Shown here in pieces: positions 27,914 through 36,574 of a DNA stretch of 64,000 nucleotides (its first letter is position 1; every line of letters starts with the position of its first letter). The notes under the pieces are model-generated. The model was not told the DNA's origin. It was given only the letters and a program-made list of their open reading frames with translations, and made no database searches. The position numbers and the translations under genes are program-made. Source of the stretch: Nocardioides okcheonensis (GTDB lineage: Bacteria > Actinomycetota > Actinomycetes > Propionibacteriales > Nocardioidaceae); contig NZ_CP087710.1 of assembly GCF_020991065.1 (NCBI RefSeq), positions 4,278,001-4,342,000 on the forward strand. Reading direction: 5' to 3'.

Positions 27914-29623
27914 TCACCGTGCGGCCGCCTCGGTGGTGCCATTGTCGCCCGTCGGGTCGCCGGTCGGGCCGAACGCGGCCACGAACGCGTCGCGGAACGC
28001 GTCCATGCGCCACACCGGCGCGCCCGCGCCGGGCCGCAGTCCCGGCTCCCAGCCCCACCCGTCGACGCGCCGCACGAGCGACCGGTCACGGGTGAGCAGG
28101 CTCACCGGCACGTCGTGGCCGGGATCCTCGCCCGAGACCACGGTCGCCGGCTGGTGGTCGCCCAGCACGACCACGACGGGCTCGCGCCCGGACGGGGCCG
28201 GCGGGAGGGTCGAGAGGAACGTGGACACCGACTCGAGCGAGTACGCCACGGAGCCGGCGTAGGCCGCCCGCACCCGGTCCGGGTCGGGCCAGATGTCGGC
28301 CTCCGACGGCAGCGTCTCCGGCATCTCGTCGAACACCGACCCGTCGCCGACGGCGTCCTGCGGGACGGGCCGCGGGGTGCGCGACCACGGCGCGTGGCTG
28401 CTGATCAGGTCGATCTCCGCCATGACCGGGCGGCGGTCGGTCCCGGCGAGCTCGAGACGTCCGAACGCGTGGAGGGTGAACTGGTCGGGCATGGTGGGGT
28501 AGCCGAAGCGCGGGCCGCGGTAGCCGATGTTGCGGGAGTCGTAGACGTGGTCGAGGTCGTAGAACGCGCCCTGTGGCCAGTCGCGGGTGTTGGCCGGCAC
28601 CACCGCGACCGTGCGCCAGCCCGCGCGGCCGAACAGGCTGCTCAGCGTCTCGCGCCGGGTGGTGACGAGCTGGTCGTAGCGCTGCTGGCTGTCGACCCAC
28701 AGCCCGGACTGCAGGGTGGAGTGCGCCAGCCAGCTCAACGCGCCGAAGGTGGGGGAGGTGAGGGACGCGCTGCGCGCCGTCCAGCCGCTGCGACGCAGGT
28801 CGTCGCCGGCGCTCGCGAGGGCGCGGTCCACCACCGGGGACAGGCCGGGGTCGTCGAGCGCGACCCGGCCGTAGCTCTCGACGAACACCACCAGCACGTC
28901 GCGGCCGCGCAGCGCGGTGAAGAGGTCGCCGTCGGGCGTGCGGGCGAGCGGGTCGGTCCGCGCTGCCTGCGCGAACTCGCGGCGGTCGCGCAGCTGCGAG
29001 GGCACCCGGGCCACCTGGGCGTAGAGGTAGTCCGCGGTGGCGTCGGAGGCCAGCGGCAGCGCGCCGACCCGGACGCCGGCGACGCTGAGCAGCACCCACG
29101 CCGGCGCGAGCACGGCGAGCGTACGAAGCGTGGCGCCGCGGTGGTCGCGGGTCAGCCGGGCCAGCCGGACGACGGACAGCGGCACCACCAGCACGACGGC
29201 CACGAGGGCCGCTGCGGCGAGGAGCAGCAGGCCCACGCCCAGCGGTCCCTCGACGGACGCGCGGGCCGTCTCGACGAGGTCGCCGGCGTAGCGCCAGTCG
29301 ATCAGCGGGTCGAAGGGTCGGTTGAGCGCCCGGAGGAACCCGACGTCGAGGACCCGCAGGAGCGTCGCCACCGTGAGCAGGGCGCCGGCGACCACCACGA
29401 CGGCCCGGCGCGTGCGGCGCAGCCGCCGGGGGAGGACGAGCAGCACCGCGACCAGCACCAGCAGTTCCAGCGGCAGGCGCACGAGCGCGGCCGGGGTGGT
29501 GTCGGTGACCCGGACGGGGAGGGCCGAGGCGACCACGACGACGGCGACGGCGAGCGCGCTCGCCAGCCACGACCACGCGCGGCGCGCACGTCGTTGAACC
29601 GTCGACACGTCGTCTCCGTTCAT
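27914..29623 (-). CDS. Sulfatase / LTA-synthase-like membrane protein
   Basis: 569 residues from ATG 29623 (GTG 29662 would add 13). Four or five N-terminal transmembrane segments, then a large extracytoplasmic alkaline-phosphatase-fold domain. VLVVFVESYGRVALDD carries the metal-binding Glu, LTSPTFGALSWLAHSTLQSG contains the likely Thr nucleophile region, and VVVVLGDHQPATVVSG is the C-terminal metal site. The family includes lipoteichoic acid synthases and phosphoethanolamine transferases. A role in envelope polymer or lipid modification is likely. Divergent from the six-gene run starting at 29700. Confidence 0.82.
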   Translation of the reverse strand: MNGDDVSTVQRRARRAWSWLASALAVAVVVVASALPVRVTDTTPAALVRLPLELLVLVAVLLVLPRRLRRTRRAVVVVAGALLTVATLLRVLDVGFLRALNRPFDPLIDWRYAGDLVETARASVEGPLGVGLLLLAAAALVAVVLVVPLSVVRLARLTRDHRGATLRTLAVLAPAWVLLSVAGVRVGALPLASDATADYLYAQVARVPSQLRDRREFAQAARTDPLARTPDGDLFTALRGRDVLVVFVESYGRVALDDPGLSPVVDRALASAGDDLRRSGWTARSASLTSPTFGALSWLAHSTLQSGLWVDSQQRYDQLVTTRRETLSSLFGRAGWRTVAVVPANTRDWPQGAFYDLDHVYDSRNIGYRGPRFGYPTMPDQFTLHAFGRLELAGTDRRPVMAEIDLISSHAPWSRTPRPVPQDAVGDGSVFDEMPETLPSEADIWPDPDRVRAAYAGSVAYSLESVSTFLSTLPPAPSGREPVVVVLGDHQPATVVSGEDPGHDVPVSLLTRDRSLVRRVDGWGWEPGLRPGAGAPVWRMDAFRDAFVAAFGPTGDPTGDNGTTEAAAR

Positions 29624-29699
29624 CCCGGCACAGGAGCCGGCCCGCAGGTGTAGACGGACCACGAGCGGTGCCGGTTCACTGGCAGGCGGAGGAGGACGG

Positions 29700-30719
29700 A
29701 TGCGGGAGGCGCGGGCGTTCTGGCTGCGGGAGCCCGGGGTCGGGGAGATCAGGGTGGTCGACCTGCCCGCCCCGGGGCCGGACGACGTGCGGGTCCGCTC
29801 GCTGCGGTCGGCGGTGAGCCGCGGGACCGAGTCGCTCGTCTTCGCCGGCCGGGTGCCGCGCGACCAGCACGACGCGATGCGAGCGCCCTTCCAGGAGGGC
29901 GACTTCCCGGCGCCGGTGAAGTACGGCTACCTCAACGTGGGCGTGGTCGAGGCGGGGCCCCGCGCGCTGCTCGGCCGCGAGGTGTTCTGCCTGCACCCGC
30001 ACCAGACGGCGTACGTCGTCCCCGCCGGGGCCGTGTCGCCGCTCCCGGCGGGCGTGCCGGTGGCGCGCGCGGTCCTCGCCGGGCTGCTGGAGACGGCGCT
30101 CAACGCGCTGTGGGACGTGCCGCCGCTGCTCGGCGACCGGGTGGCGGTGGTGGGCGGGGGCGCGCTCGGCTGCTGCGTGGCCCGCCTGGTCTCGCGGGTG
30201 CCGGGCACGGAGGTGACCGTGGTCGACGTCGACCCGCGGCGCGCGGACGTCGCCGAGCGGCTCGGCGTGGGGTTCGCCCTCCCGGACGACGCCACCGGCG
30301 GGTGCGACGTGGTGGTCCACACCAGCGCGACGTCCGACGGCCTCCAGCGCTCGCTCGACCTGCTCGCGCCCGAGGGCACGGTGGTCGAGCTCAGCTGGTA
30401 CGGCGACGAGCCGACGAGCGTCCACCTCGGGGGGCGCTTCCACTCCGCGCGCCTCTCGATCCGGGCCAGCCAGGTGGGCCGGGTCGCCACCCCGCGGCGC
30501 TCGAGCCGCTCCACCTCCGACCGGCTGGCGCTGGCGCTGCGGCTGCTGCGCGACGACGCCTACGACGCCCTGCTGACGGGGGAGTCGCCCTTCGAGGCGC
30601 TGCCGGACGTGATGGCGCGGATCGCGTCGCGCGAGCTGGCCGGGCTGTGCCACACGATCACCTACGACCCGGCGCCGGAGCCGGCAGGGACGGGAGGACG
30701 GGTGCCGTGCACGGCGTGA
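29700..30719 (+). CDS. Zinc-type (MDR) dehydrogenase family protein
   Basis: 339 residues with GGAGGAGG just before the ATG. Medium-chain dehydrogenase fold: N-terminal GroES-like part ([19 protein letters not shown]), Rossmann motif [16 protein letters not shown] and [16 protein letters not shown] for the cofactor. The usual catalytic zinc ligands (GHE motif) are absent, so it may be a zinc-free reductase or dehydrogenase. First gene of a tight run with PTPS-like, glycosyltransferase, membrane protein, RibD-like and RibA genes. Confidence 0.85.
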   Translation: MREARAFWLREPGVGEIRVVDLPAPGPDDVRVRSLRSAVSRGTESLVFAGRVPRDQHDAMRAPFQEGDFPAPVKYGYLNVGVVEAGPRALLGREVFCLHPHQTAYVVPAGAVSPLPAGVPVARAVLAGLLETALNALWDVPPLLGDRVAVVGGGALGCCVARLVSRVPGTEVTVVDVDPRRADVAERLGVGFALPDDATGGCDVVVHTSATSDGLQRSLDLLAPEGTVVELSWYGDEPTSVHLGGRFHSARLSIRASQVGRVATPRRSSRSTSDRLALALRLLRDDAYDALLTGESPFEALPDVMARIASRELAGLCHTITYDPAPEPAGTGGRVPCTA

Positions 30720-31102
30720 CGGTCCGCGACCACATGATGGTGGCCCACAGCCTCCGCGGGGAGGTGTTCGGGCCGGCCCAGCAGCTCCACGGCGCGACGT
30801 TCGTCGTCGACGCCACCTTCCGCGGTGCCGAGCTCGACGAGCACGGGATCCTGGTCGACATCGGGCGCGCCGCGCAGGCCCTGGCCGCGGTGGTGGGGGA
30901 GCTCTCCTACCGCAACCTCGACGACGTGGCGGCCTTCGCGGGCGTCAACACCACCACGGAGGTCCTCGCCCGCCACGTCGCGGACCGGCTGGCCGAGCGG
31001 GTCCGCTCGGGGGAGCTGGGCGACGCCGGCCACGTCACCGGCCTGGTCGTCACGCTCCACGAGTCGCCCTCGGCGTGGGCGAGCTTCGAGAGGTCCCTGT
31101 GA
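30707..31102 (+). CDS. 6-pyruvoyl-tetrahydropterin synthase/QueD-like protein
   Basis: 131 residues from GTG 30707 (GGGAGG nine bases upstream), overlapping the dehydrogenase end by 13 bp. T-fold protein: [37 protein letters not shown] and [10 protein letters not shown] align with the PTPS core. The zinc triad is not canonical because the HGH motif is HGA, so zinc binding or chemistry may differ. Family members act on dihydroneopterin triphosphate. The nearby GTP cyclohydrolase II makes a pyrimidine rather than a pterin, so the substrate is open. Confidence 0.78.
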   Translation: MHGVTVRDHMMVAHSLRGEVFGPAQQLHGATFVVDATFRGAELDEHGILVDIGRAAQALAAVVGELSYRNLDDVAAFAGVNTTTEVLARHVADRLAERVRSGELGDAGHVTGLVVTLHESPSAWASFERSL

Positions 31103-32159
31103 GCGGCGTGGTGCGCGTCCTCGTGCCCGGCGGCGTCGCCGACCCCGGGCGCGCCAGCGGCGGCAACACCTACGACCGCCGGCTGTGCGACACGCTGCGC
31201 GCGAGCGGCTGGTCGCTCCTGGTCCACGAGGTCGACGGCGGGTGGCCGTGGGACCCGGAGCACGGCCGCGCCGGGCTGGCCGCCGCGCTCGCGGGCGTCC
31301 CCGACGGGCAGGTGGTCCTGGTCGACGGCCTGCTCGCGTCCCGGCTCCCGCAGGTCGTCGTCCCCGAGGCGGCCCGGGTCCGGGTGGTGCTCCTGGTGCA
31401 CCTGCCGGTCGGGGTCGACGACGTCGCCGCCCGGTGGTCCGAACGCCGGGTGGTCGCGGCGGCCACGTCGGTGGTGACCACGAGCGCCTGGACCCGCGAC
31501 TGGCTGGTCGGCGAGTACGGCCTGGCGCCCCACCGGGTCGCGGTGGCCCGCCCCGGCGTCGACGCAGCCGCACGCTCGCCCGGGTCGGGGGACGGCGCCT
31601 CGCTGCTCGTGGTCGGCAACCTCAGCCCGGTCAAGGGCCACGACCAGCTGCTCGCCGCGCTCGCGGACCTGACGGACCTGGGCTGGCGGTGCCGCTGGAT
31701 CGGGTCCACCACGGTCGCGCCGTCGTTCGTCTCGCGCCTGCGGGACGCGGCGGCGGGTCTGGGCATCGACGACCGGCTCGAGCTGACCGGCACGCTCACC
31801 GGTGCGCGCCTCGACGCCGCCTACGCCGACGGCGACCTGCTCGTCCTGCCCAGCCGCCGCGAGACCTACGCGATGGTGGTCACCGAGGCGCTGGCGCGCG
31901 GCCTCCCCGTGGTCGCGACCGCCGTCGGTGGGGTCGCCGAGGCGCTCGACGGCGCGCCGCCAGCCGACGCGGCGCGGGCCGGGGTGCTGGTCGAGCCGGA
32001 CGACCCGGCCGCGCTGGCGGACGCGCTGAGGTCGTGGCTCACCGACCCGGGCTGCGCTCGCGACTGCGCGCGGCGGCGGAGTCCCGGCGGGCGCGGCTCG
32101 GCGGCTGGCCGGAGACCGCGGCTCGCGTGGGCGTGGTGCTGCGGGAGGCCGCGGCGTGA
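31099..32159 (+). pseudogene. Family-4-type glycosyltransferase, frameshifted near the C-terminus
   Basis: GT-B glycosyltransferase. The start is GTG 31099, coupled to the previous stop. SGGNTYDRRLCDTLRASGW, LLVVGNLSPVKGHDQLL, ELTGTLTGARLDAAYADGDLLVLPS and RRETYAMVVTEALARGLPVVAT are the nucleotide-sugar-binding hallmarks. After LRSWLTDPG (near 32050) the frame is lost, and the family-like ending LRSRLRAAAESRRARLGGW continues in another frame to the TGA at 32159. Adding one G in the GGG at 32049-32051 restores the gene, and its stop then overlaps the next start as GTGA, as elsewhere in this operon. This argues for a sequencing error. Confidence 0.82.
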
Positions 32160-33055
32160 GCGCGGCCGGGCAGGTGCTGGCCGGCGCCACGATCCTCGGG
32201 GTCGTGGTCGGGCTGGTCGGTGCCCGACCGGTCCTCGGCGGCCTCGACGCGCTGTCGGTGCGGGTGCTGCTGCTCGGGGTGCTGGTGGCCGCGGTCTCGA
32301 CGGCGGCGTGCGCCGTGCGGTGGCGGCTGGTCGCCGGGGAGCTCGGCGTGCCGCTGCGGCTGCCGGTCGCCGTGGCGGCCTGCTACCGCGCCCAGCTCCT
32401 CAACACGCTGCTCCCCGCCGGGGTGCTGGGCGACGTCGACCGGGGTCTGGCCCACGGCCGGGCCAGCGGCCGGACCGGCGTCGCACTGCGCGCGGTCGCG
32501 TGGGAGCGGACGGCCGGCCAGGTGGTGCAGGCGGCGGTGACCGGCCTGGTCCTCGTGCTGGTCCCGTCGCCCTGGGGCGACCTGCTGCCGGCCGCGCTGG
32601 TGGTCGTGCTGGTCGTGGTCGCGGGCGTGGCGCTGGTGGCCCTCGCCCCGCGGGTGCGCGGCGAGCTCCGGGTCGCGCTGGCGGTCCGCCGGGTGTGGCC
32701 GGGCGTCGTCGTCGCGTCGGTCGTCGCGCTCGCCTGCCACGTCACGACGTACGTCCTGGTCGCGCGCGCCGTGGGCGTGTCGGCTCCGACGGCGACGCTG
32801 GTGCCCCTGGCCCTGGTGGTCCTCCTGGCGGCCGGGCTGCCGCTCAACGTCGCGGGCTGGGGGCCTCGCGAGGGCATGGCCGTGTGGGCCTCGTCCGCGG
32901 CCGGGCTGGGAGCGTCCGCGGGCCTGGCGACGTCCGTCGCCTACGGCGCGGTGGTGCTGGTGGCCAACCTCCCCGGCCTGGCGGTCCTGGCCGCCCACGG
33001 CACGGCGGCGGCGGTGCGCACGCCGGTCCGGAGCGGGGGTGGCAGCCGTGCCTGA
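32156..33055 (+). CDS. Lysylphosphatidylglycerol-synthase-type (UPF0104) integral membrane protein
   Basis: 299 residues from GTG 32156, seven or eight hydrophobic segments. WRLVAGELGVPLRLPVAVAACYRAQLLNTLLPAGVLGD is the conserved core of the LPG_synthase_TM family (flippase-like region), followed by GLPLNVAGWGPREG. It has no lysyltransferase domain. It probably handles a lipid-linked or glycosylated product of the neighbouring enzymes. Confidence 0.82.
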   Translation: MSAAGQVLAGATILGVVVGLVGARPVLGGLDALSVRVLLLGVLVAAVSTAACAVRWRLVAGELGVPLRLPVAVAACYRAQLLNTLLPAGVLGDVDRGLAHGRASGRTGVALRAVAWERTAGQVVQAAVTGLVLVLVPSPWGDLLPAALVVVLVVVAGVALVALAPRVRGELRVALAVRRVWPGVVVASVVALACHVTTYVLVARAVGVSAPTATLVPLALVVLLAAGLPLNVAGWGPREGMAVWASSAAGLGASAGLATSVAYGAVVLVANLPGLAVLAAHGTAAAVRTPVRSGGGSRA

Positions 33056-33743
33056 GCGGCCCTACACGGTCCTGAGCTGCAGCGTCTCGCTCGACGGCTA
33101 CCTCGGCGGCGCCACCCGAGAGCGGCTGGTGCTGTCCAACGCCGCCGACCTCGCCCGCGTCGACGCCGTCCGTGCGGACAGCGACGCGATCCTCGTCGGC
33201 GCCGGCACCGTCCGTGACGACGACCCGCGGCTGCTCGTGCGCGACCCGCTGCTGCGCGCCGACCGCCGCTCGCGGGGGCTGCCCGAGTCACCGGTCAAGG
33301 TCACCCTCACCCGCGGCGGCGGCCTGGACCCCCGGAGCCGGTTCTTCACGCTGGGGCGGTGCGAGAAGCTCGTCTACTGCGCGAGCGGCTCCGCTCCCGG
33401 GGTGCGCCGCCGGCTGGGTGACGTCGCGACCGTCGTCGACGCGGGCGCGGACGTCGACGTGGTCCGGCTCTGCCGCGACCTCCTCGACCGCGGCGTGCGG
33501 CGCCTGATGGTCGAGGGCGGCGGGCAGGTGCACACGCAGTTCCTCACCGCGTCCGCGGCCGACGAGCTGCACCTCGTCGTCGCCCCGTTCTTCGTCGGCT
33601 CCTCGAGCGCGCGCCGCTTCGTGGGCGACGGCGCGTTCCCGTGGCACCCCGGTCGCCGGGCCAGGCTCGCGGAGACCCGCCAGATCGGCGACGTGGTGCT
33701 CCTGCGCTACGCCCTGTCGCCGCGCTTCGAGGACGGACCGTGA
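33039..33743 (+). CDS. RibD C-terminal/dihydrofolate-reductase-like reductase
   Basis: 234 residues from GTG 33039 (GTG 33048 also possible). Typical reductase motifs: LSCSVSLDGYLGG, DSDAILVGAGTVRDDDPRLLVR and RRLMVEGGGQVHTQFL. RibD reductase reduces the ribosylaminopyrimidine made after GTP cyclohydrolase II, and the ribA homologue follows directly with a GTGA overlap. There is no deaminase domain, so the pair would make a reduced, non-deaminated pyrimidine unless a separate deaminase exists. Confidence 0.88.
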   Translation: MAAVPERPYTVLSCSVSLDGYLGGATRERLVLSNAADLARVDAVRADSDAILVGAGTVRDDDPRLLVRDPLLRADRRSRGLPESPVKVTLTRGGGLDPRSRFFTLGRCEKLVYCASGSAPGVRRRLGDVATVVDAGADVDVVRLCRDLLDRGVRRLMVEGGGQVHTQFLTASAADELHLVVAPFFVGSSSARRFVGDGAFPWHPGRRARLAETRQIGDVVLLRYALSPRFEDGP

Positions 33744-34393
33744 GCACCGAGCGGGTGCCGGACCTCCCGGCGGCGTCGGTGCGGCGCGACGTGGCGCTGC
33801 CGCTCGTCCTGGCCGACGGCTCGACCGTGCCAGCGCGGATGAGCAGCTTCGACGGCCTGCTCGACGGGCGCGAGCACGTCGCGATCGCGCTCGGCGACCG
33901 CGCCGGGGTCCGCGGGGCCGCGGCGGCGCCCGTCGGGGTGCCGCTGGTCAGGGTGCACAGCGAGTGCCTGACCGGGGACGTCCTCGGCAGCGCCCGTTGC
34001 GACTGCGGCCCCCAGCTCCGCGAGGCGGTGTCCCGCATCGCCGCGATCGGGGGCCACCTGCTCTACCTGCGTCAGGAGGGCCGCGGCATCGGGCTCTACA
34101 ACAAGCTCGACGCCTACGCGCTGCAGGAGCAGGGCCTCGACACCTTCGAGGCCAACCGGGCGCTGGGCTTCGACGACGACGAGCGCGACTACGCCGTCGC
34201 CGCCCAGATGCTGCGCGCACTCGGGGTGGACCGCGTGGTGCTGCTGTCCAACAACCCCGACAAGGCGGCGCAGCTCGCGGCGTACGGGATCGGGGTGGAG
34301 CGACGCGACGCCACCCTCGTGCACCGCACGGACGCCAACGACGACTACCTCCGGGCGAAGGCGCGGGGCGGGCACCTGCTGGGGCTTCCCTGA
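33740..34393 (+). CDS. ribA: GTP cyclohydrolase II
   Basis: 217 residues from GTG 33740. Opens GTP to the 2,5-diamino-6-ribosylamino-pyrimidinone. The zinc cysteines are in SECLTGDVLGSARCDCGPQ; RQEGRGIGLYNKLDAYALQEQG and SNNPDKAAQL are conserved, including the AYALQ tyrosine. It stands alone, not fused to RibB, and is the last gene of the metabolite run. Actinobacteria often have several GCH II paralogues, not all for riboflavin; here the absence of ribB, ribH and ribE nearby argues for a specialised role. Confidence 0.92.
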   Translation: MSTERVPDLPAASVRRDVALPLVLADGSTVPARMSSFDGLLDGREHVAIALGDRAGVRGAAAAPVGVPLVRVHSECLTGDVLGSARCDCGPQLREAVSRIAAIGGHLLYLRQEGRGIGLYNKLDAYALQEQGLDTFEANRALGFDDDERDYAVAAQMLRALGVDRVVLLSNNPDKAAQLAAYGIGVERRDATLVHRTDANDDYLRAKARGGHLLGLP

Positions 34394-34541
34394 CCGGGAC
34401 GCGTCCGGGGGTGTCCAGGGGTCCTAGTACCAACGGACATCTGCCGACCCGCACCTCTGCGCGCCTAACGTCGTCCTCACCAGCCGGCCCCTCGGGACCT
34501 CGGGTGGCCGGGCTGGCCAGAGACCAACGAGAGGAGGAGTC

Positions 34542-34670
34542 ATGGGATTCAGCGCCTACTCGACGCGCCGGCGTCGTGGTCGCGGTCGCGGCAGCAACAC
34601 GTCGACCAACACGAGCACCAACACCAGCTCGGGCACCAGCACCGGCACGAGCACCCGCACCGGTCACTGA
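34542..34670 (+). CDS. 42-residue Arg-leader, Ser/Thr-rich peptide
   Basis: A small gene, well supported by GAGGAGGAG five bases before the ATG and by a strong terminator hairpin starting 8 bp after the stop. Residues 9-16 are Arg-rich (RRRRGRGR). Residues 18-42 are 17/25 Ser or Thr, with Asn and Gly in between (NTSTNTSTNTSS). No signal peptide and no known family. The next genes are an ABC exporter and a kinase-like protein, so a secreted or modified peptide is conceivable, but a plain low-complexity protein cannot be excluded. Confidence 0.6.
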   Translation: MGFSAYSTRRRRGRGRGSNTSTNTSTNTSSGTSTGTSTRTGH

Positions 34671-34677
34671 CCGAGCC

Positions 34678-34716
34678 ACCGGGACGGGCGAGACCCCACC
34701 CCTCGCCCGTCCCGGT
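34678..34716 (+). terminator. 15-bp perfect stem-loop terminator after the small peptide gene
   Basis: ACCGGGACGGGCGAG pairs with CTCGCCCGTCCCGGT across a 9-nt loop and is followed by CCTCTTCCTTCC. It is the strongest hairpin in this area. It separates most of the peptide transcript from the ABC gene, which begins 46 bp later, so read-through or a second promoter is needed for the exporter. Confidence 0.8.
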
Positions 34717-34762
34717 CCTCTTCCTTCCCCGCACGCCGCCCGCCCACCCCACCGGAGCACCG

Positions 34763-36574
34763 ATGACCCGCACGCACCGCACCCGCCCGGGACTCCCGGT
34801 GCGCGAGGTGCTGCGGCGGTTCTGGCCCTACGCCGCGCCGCGCCGCGGGTGGATGCTCGTCGCGCTCGTGCTGGCGGCGGTCAGCCCGGCCCTGCTCTCG
34901 GTGGAGATCTGGCTGTTCAAGGTCGTCGTCGACGACGTGCTCGTGCCGCGCGACTTCGGCCTGTTCCCGGTCGTCGCGGCGACCTACGTCGGGCTCACCC
35001 TCGTCCAGGCGGCCTGCGACGGCGCCGACCGGATGCTGTCGACCTGGCTCAGCCAGCGCTTCGTGGTCGACCTGCGCACCGCCCTGCTCGACCACCTCCA
35101 ACGCGTGCCGCTGGAGTTCCTGGGCCGACATCGGCTCGGCGACGTGATGAGCCGCGTGTCGGGGGACGTCTCGGCGATCGAGGCGTTCCTCGTGTCCGGG
35201 ACCAGCCGCGCGGTGTCGTCCGCGTTGCAGCTGGTCTTCTTCTCCGTCGCGCTCGTGCTGCTGCAGCCGCTCCTCGCGCTCGTCGCCCTGGTCGTGACGC
35301 CGCTGTTCTGGGTGACGTCGCGGTGGTTCGCACGTCGGCTCAAGGAGATCTCGCGCGAGCGCCAGCGCCGCTCGGGCGCCCTCAACGCCTCCCTCGAGCA
35401 GACGCTGAGCACGCTGCCGCTCGTCCAGGCCTACGACCAGGGCCAGCGCGAGGTCGCCCGCTACGCCGCCGAGGCGGAGGCGAAGTACCGCGCCGAGATG
35501 GCCTCCGCGCGGCTGCGCTCGGTCTACGTGCCGACCCTCGACATGATCGAGCTGGCCGGCGCTCTCGTCGTCATCGGCACAGGCGCCTGGCTGCTCGCCC
35601 AGGACCGGCTCAGCGTCGGCGGGCTGCTCGCCTTCCTGACCTTCCTGAGCCGGCTCTACGGCCCGGCCCGCGGCCTGGGCAGCGCCGTGACCACGGCGTT
35701 CTCCGCCGCCGCGGGCGCCGAGCGGGTCGTCGAGCTGCTCGACGAGCCGACGCTGCCGGCCGACCGGCCGGGGGCGGTCGCGCTCGAGGACCGCGCCGGG
35801 GAGCTGCGCTTCGAGTCCGTCTCCTACACCTACGCCGGGGCGACCGCGCCCGCGGTGCGTGACCTGACCTTCACCGCGCGACCGGGCGACGTGGTCGCCG
35901 TCGTCGGTGCCAGCGGCGCCGGCAAGTCCACCCTGGCCGGGCTCCTGATGCGCAGCCTCGACCCCGACGAGGGCGCCGTGCGGATGGGCGGGCACGACCT
36001 GCGCGACCTCACCCGTGCGTCGGTGCGCGACGCCGTCGCGGTCGTGCTGCAGGAGACCCTGCTGGTCGACGGCAGCGTCCGCGACAACATCGCCTTCGGT
36101 CGCCCGCACGCCACGGCGGCGGAGGTCGAGGCGGCGGCCCGGGAAGCCGACGCGCACGACTTCGTGGTCGCGATGCCGCAGGGCTACGACACTCCGGTGG
36201 GGGAGCGGGGACGCCGGCTGTCGGGCGGGCAGGCCCAGCGGGTGGCGATCGCCCGGGCCCTGCTGCGCGACGCGCCGGTGCTCCTGCTCGACGAGCCCAC
36301 GACCGGCCTGGACGCGCTGTCAGCCCAGCGCGTCGCCGGCCCGCTGCGCCGGCTGATGGCGGGGCGTACCACCGTGGTGGTCTCCCACAGCCTCGACACC
36401 GTCCGCCACGCCACCACCATCCTGGTGATGGACGGCGGGTGCGTGGTCGAGCGCGGCACCCACGCCGAGCTGCTCGCGGCCGGCGGGGCGTACGCCGGGC
36501 TGTGGGCGGCGCAGCGCTCCTCCAGCAGCGAGGGCACCGCCGCCGCGGAGGCGGAGGAGGTGGGTGCGGCGTGA
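34763..36574 (+). CDS. ABC transporter, fused permease and ATPase (exporter type)
   Basis: 603 residues: six-helix transmembrane domain (about 1-320), then an ATPase with Walker A GASGAGKST, Q-loop VLQETLLVDGSVRDNI, signature LSGGQAQRVAIARALL, Walker B VLLLDEPTTGLD and an H-loop VVSHS. It lacks an N-terminal C39 peptidase domain, so it would not cleave a double-glycine leader. A homodimeric exporter of lipid, drug or peptide; substrate unknown. Its stop overlaps the kinase GTG start. Confidence 0.92.
   Translation: MTRTHRTRPGLPVREVLRRFWPYAAPRRGWMLVALVLAAVSPALLSVEIWLFKVVVDDVLVPRDFGLFPVVAATYVGLTLVQAACDGADRMLSTWLSQRFVVDLRTALLDHLQRVPLEFLGRHRLGDVMSRVSGDVSAIEAFLVSGTSRAVSSALQLVFFSVALVLLQPLLALVALVVTPLFWVTSRWFARRLKEISRERQRRSGALNASLEQTLSTLPLVQAYDQGQREVARYAAEAEAKYRAEMASARLRSVYVPTLDMIELAGALVVIGTGAWLLAQDRLSVGGLLAFLTFLSRLYGPARGLGSAVTTAFSAAAGAERVVELLDEPTLPADRPGAVALEDRAGELRFESVSYTYAGATAPAVRDLTFTARPGDVVAVVGASGAGKSTLAGLLMRSLDPDEGAVRMGGHDLRDLTRASVRDAVAVVLQETLLVDGSVRDNIAFGRPHATAAEVEAAAREADAHDFVVAMPQGYDTPVGERGRRLSGGQAQRVAIARALLRDAPVLLLDEPTTGLDALSAQRVAGPLRRLMAGRTTVVVSHSLDTVRHATTILVMDGGCVVERGTHAELLAAGGAYAGLWAAQRSSSSEGTAAAEAEEVGAA

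Noticed and set aside
30707..34393. The standard riboflavin operon
   Set aside because: ribB, ribH, ribE and the RibD deaminase domain are missing, and a glycosyltransferase and membrane protein are interleaved.
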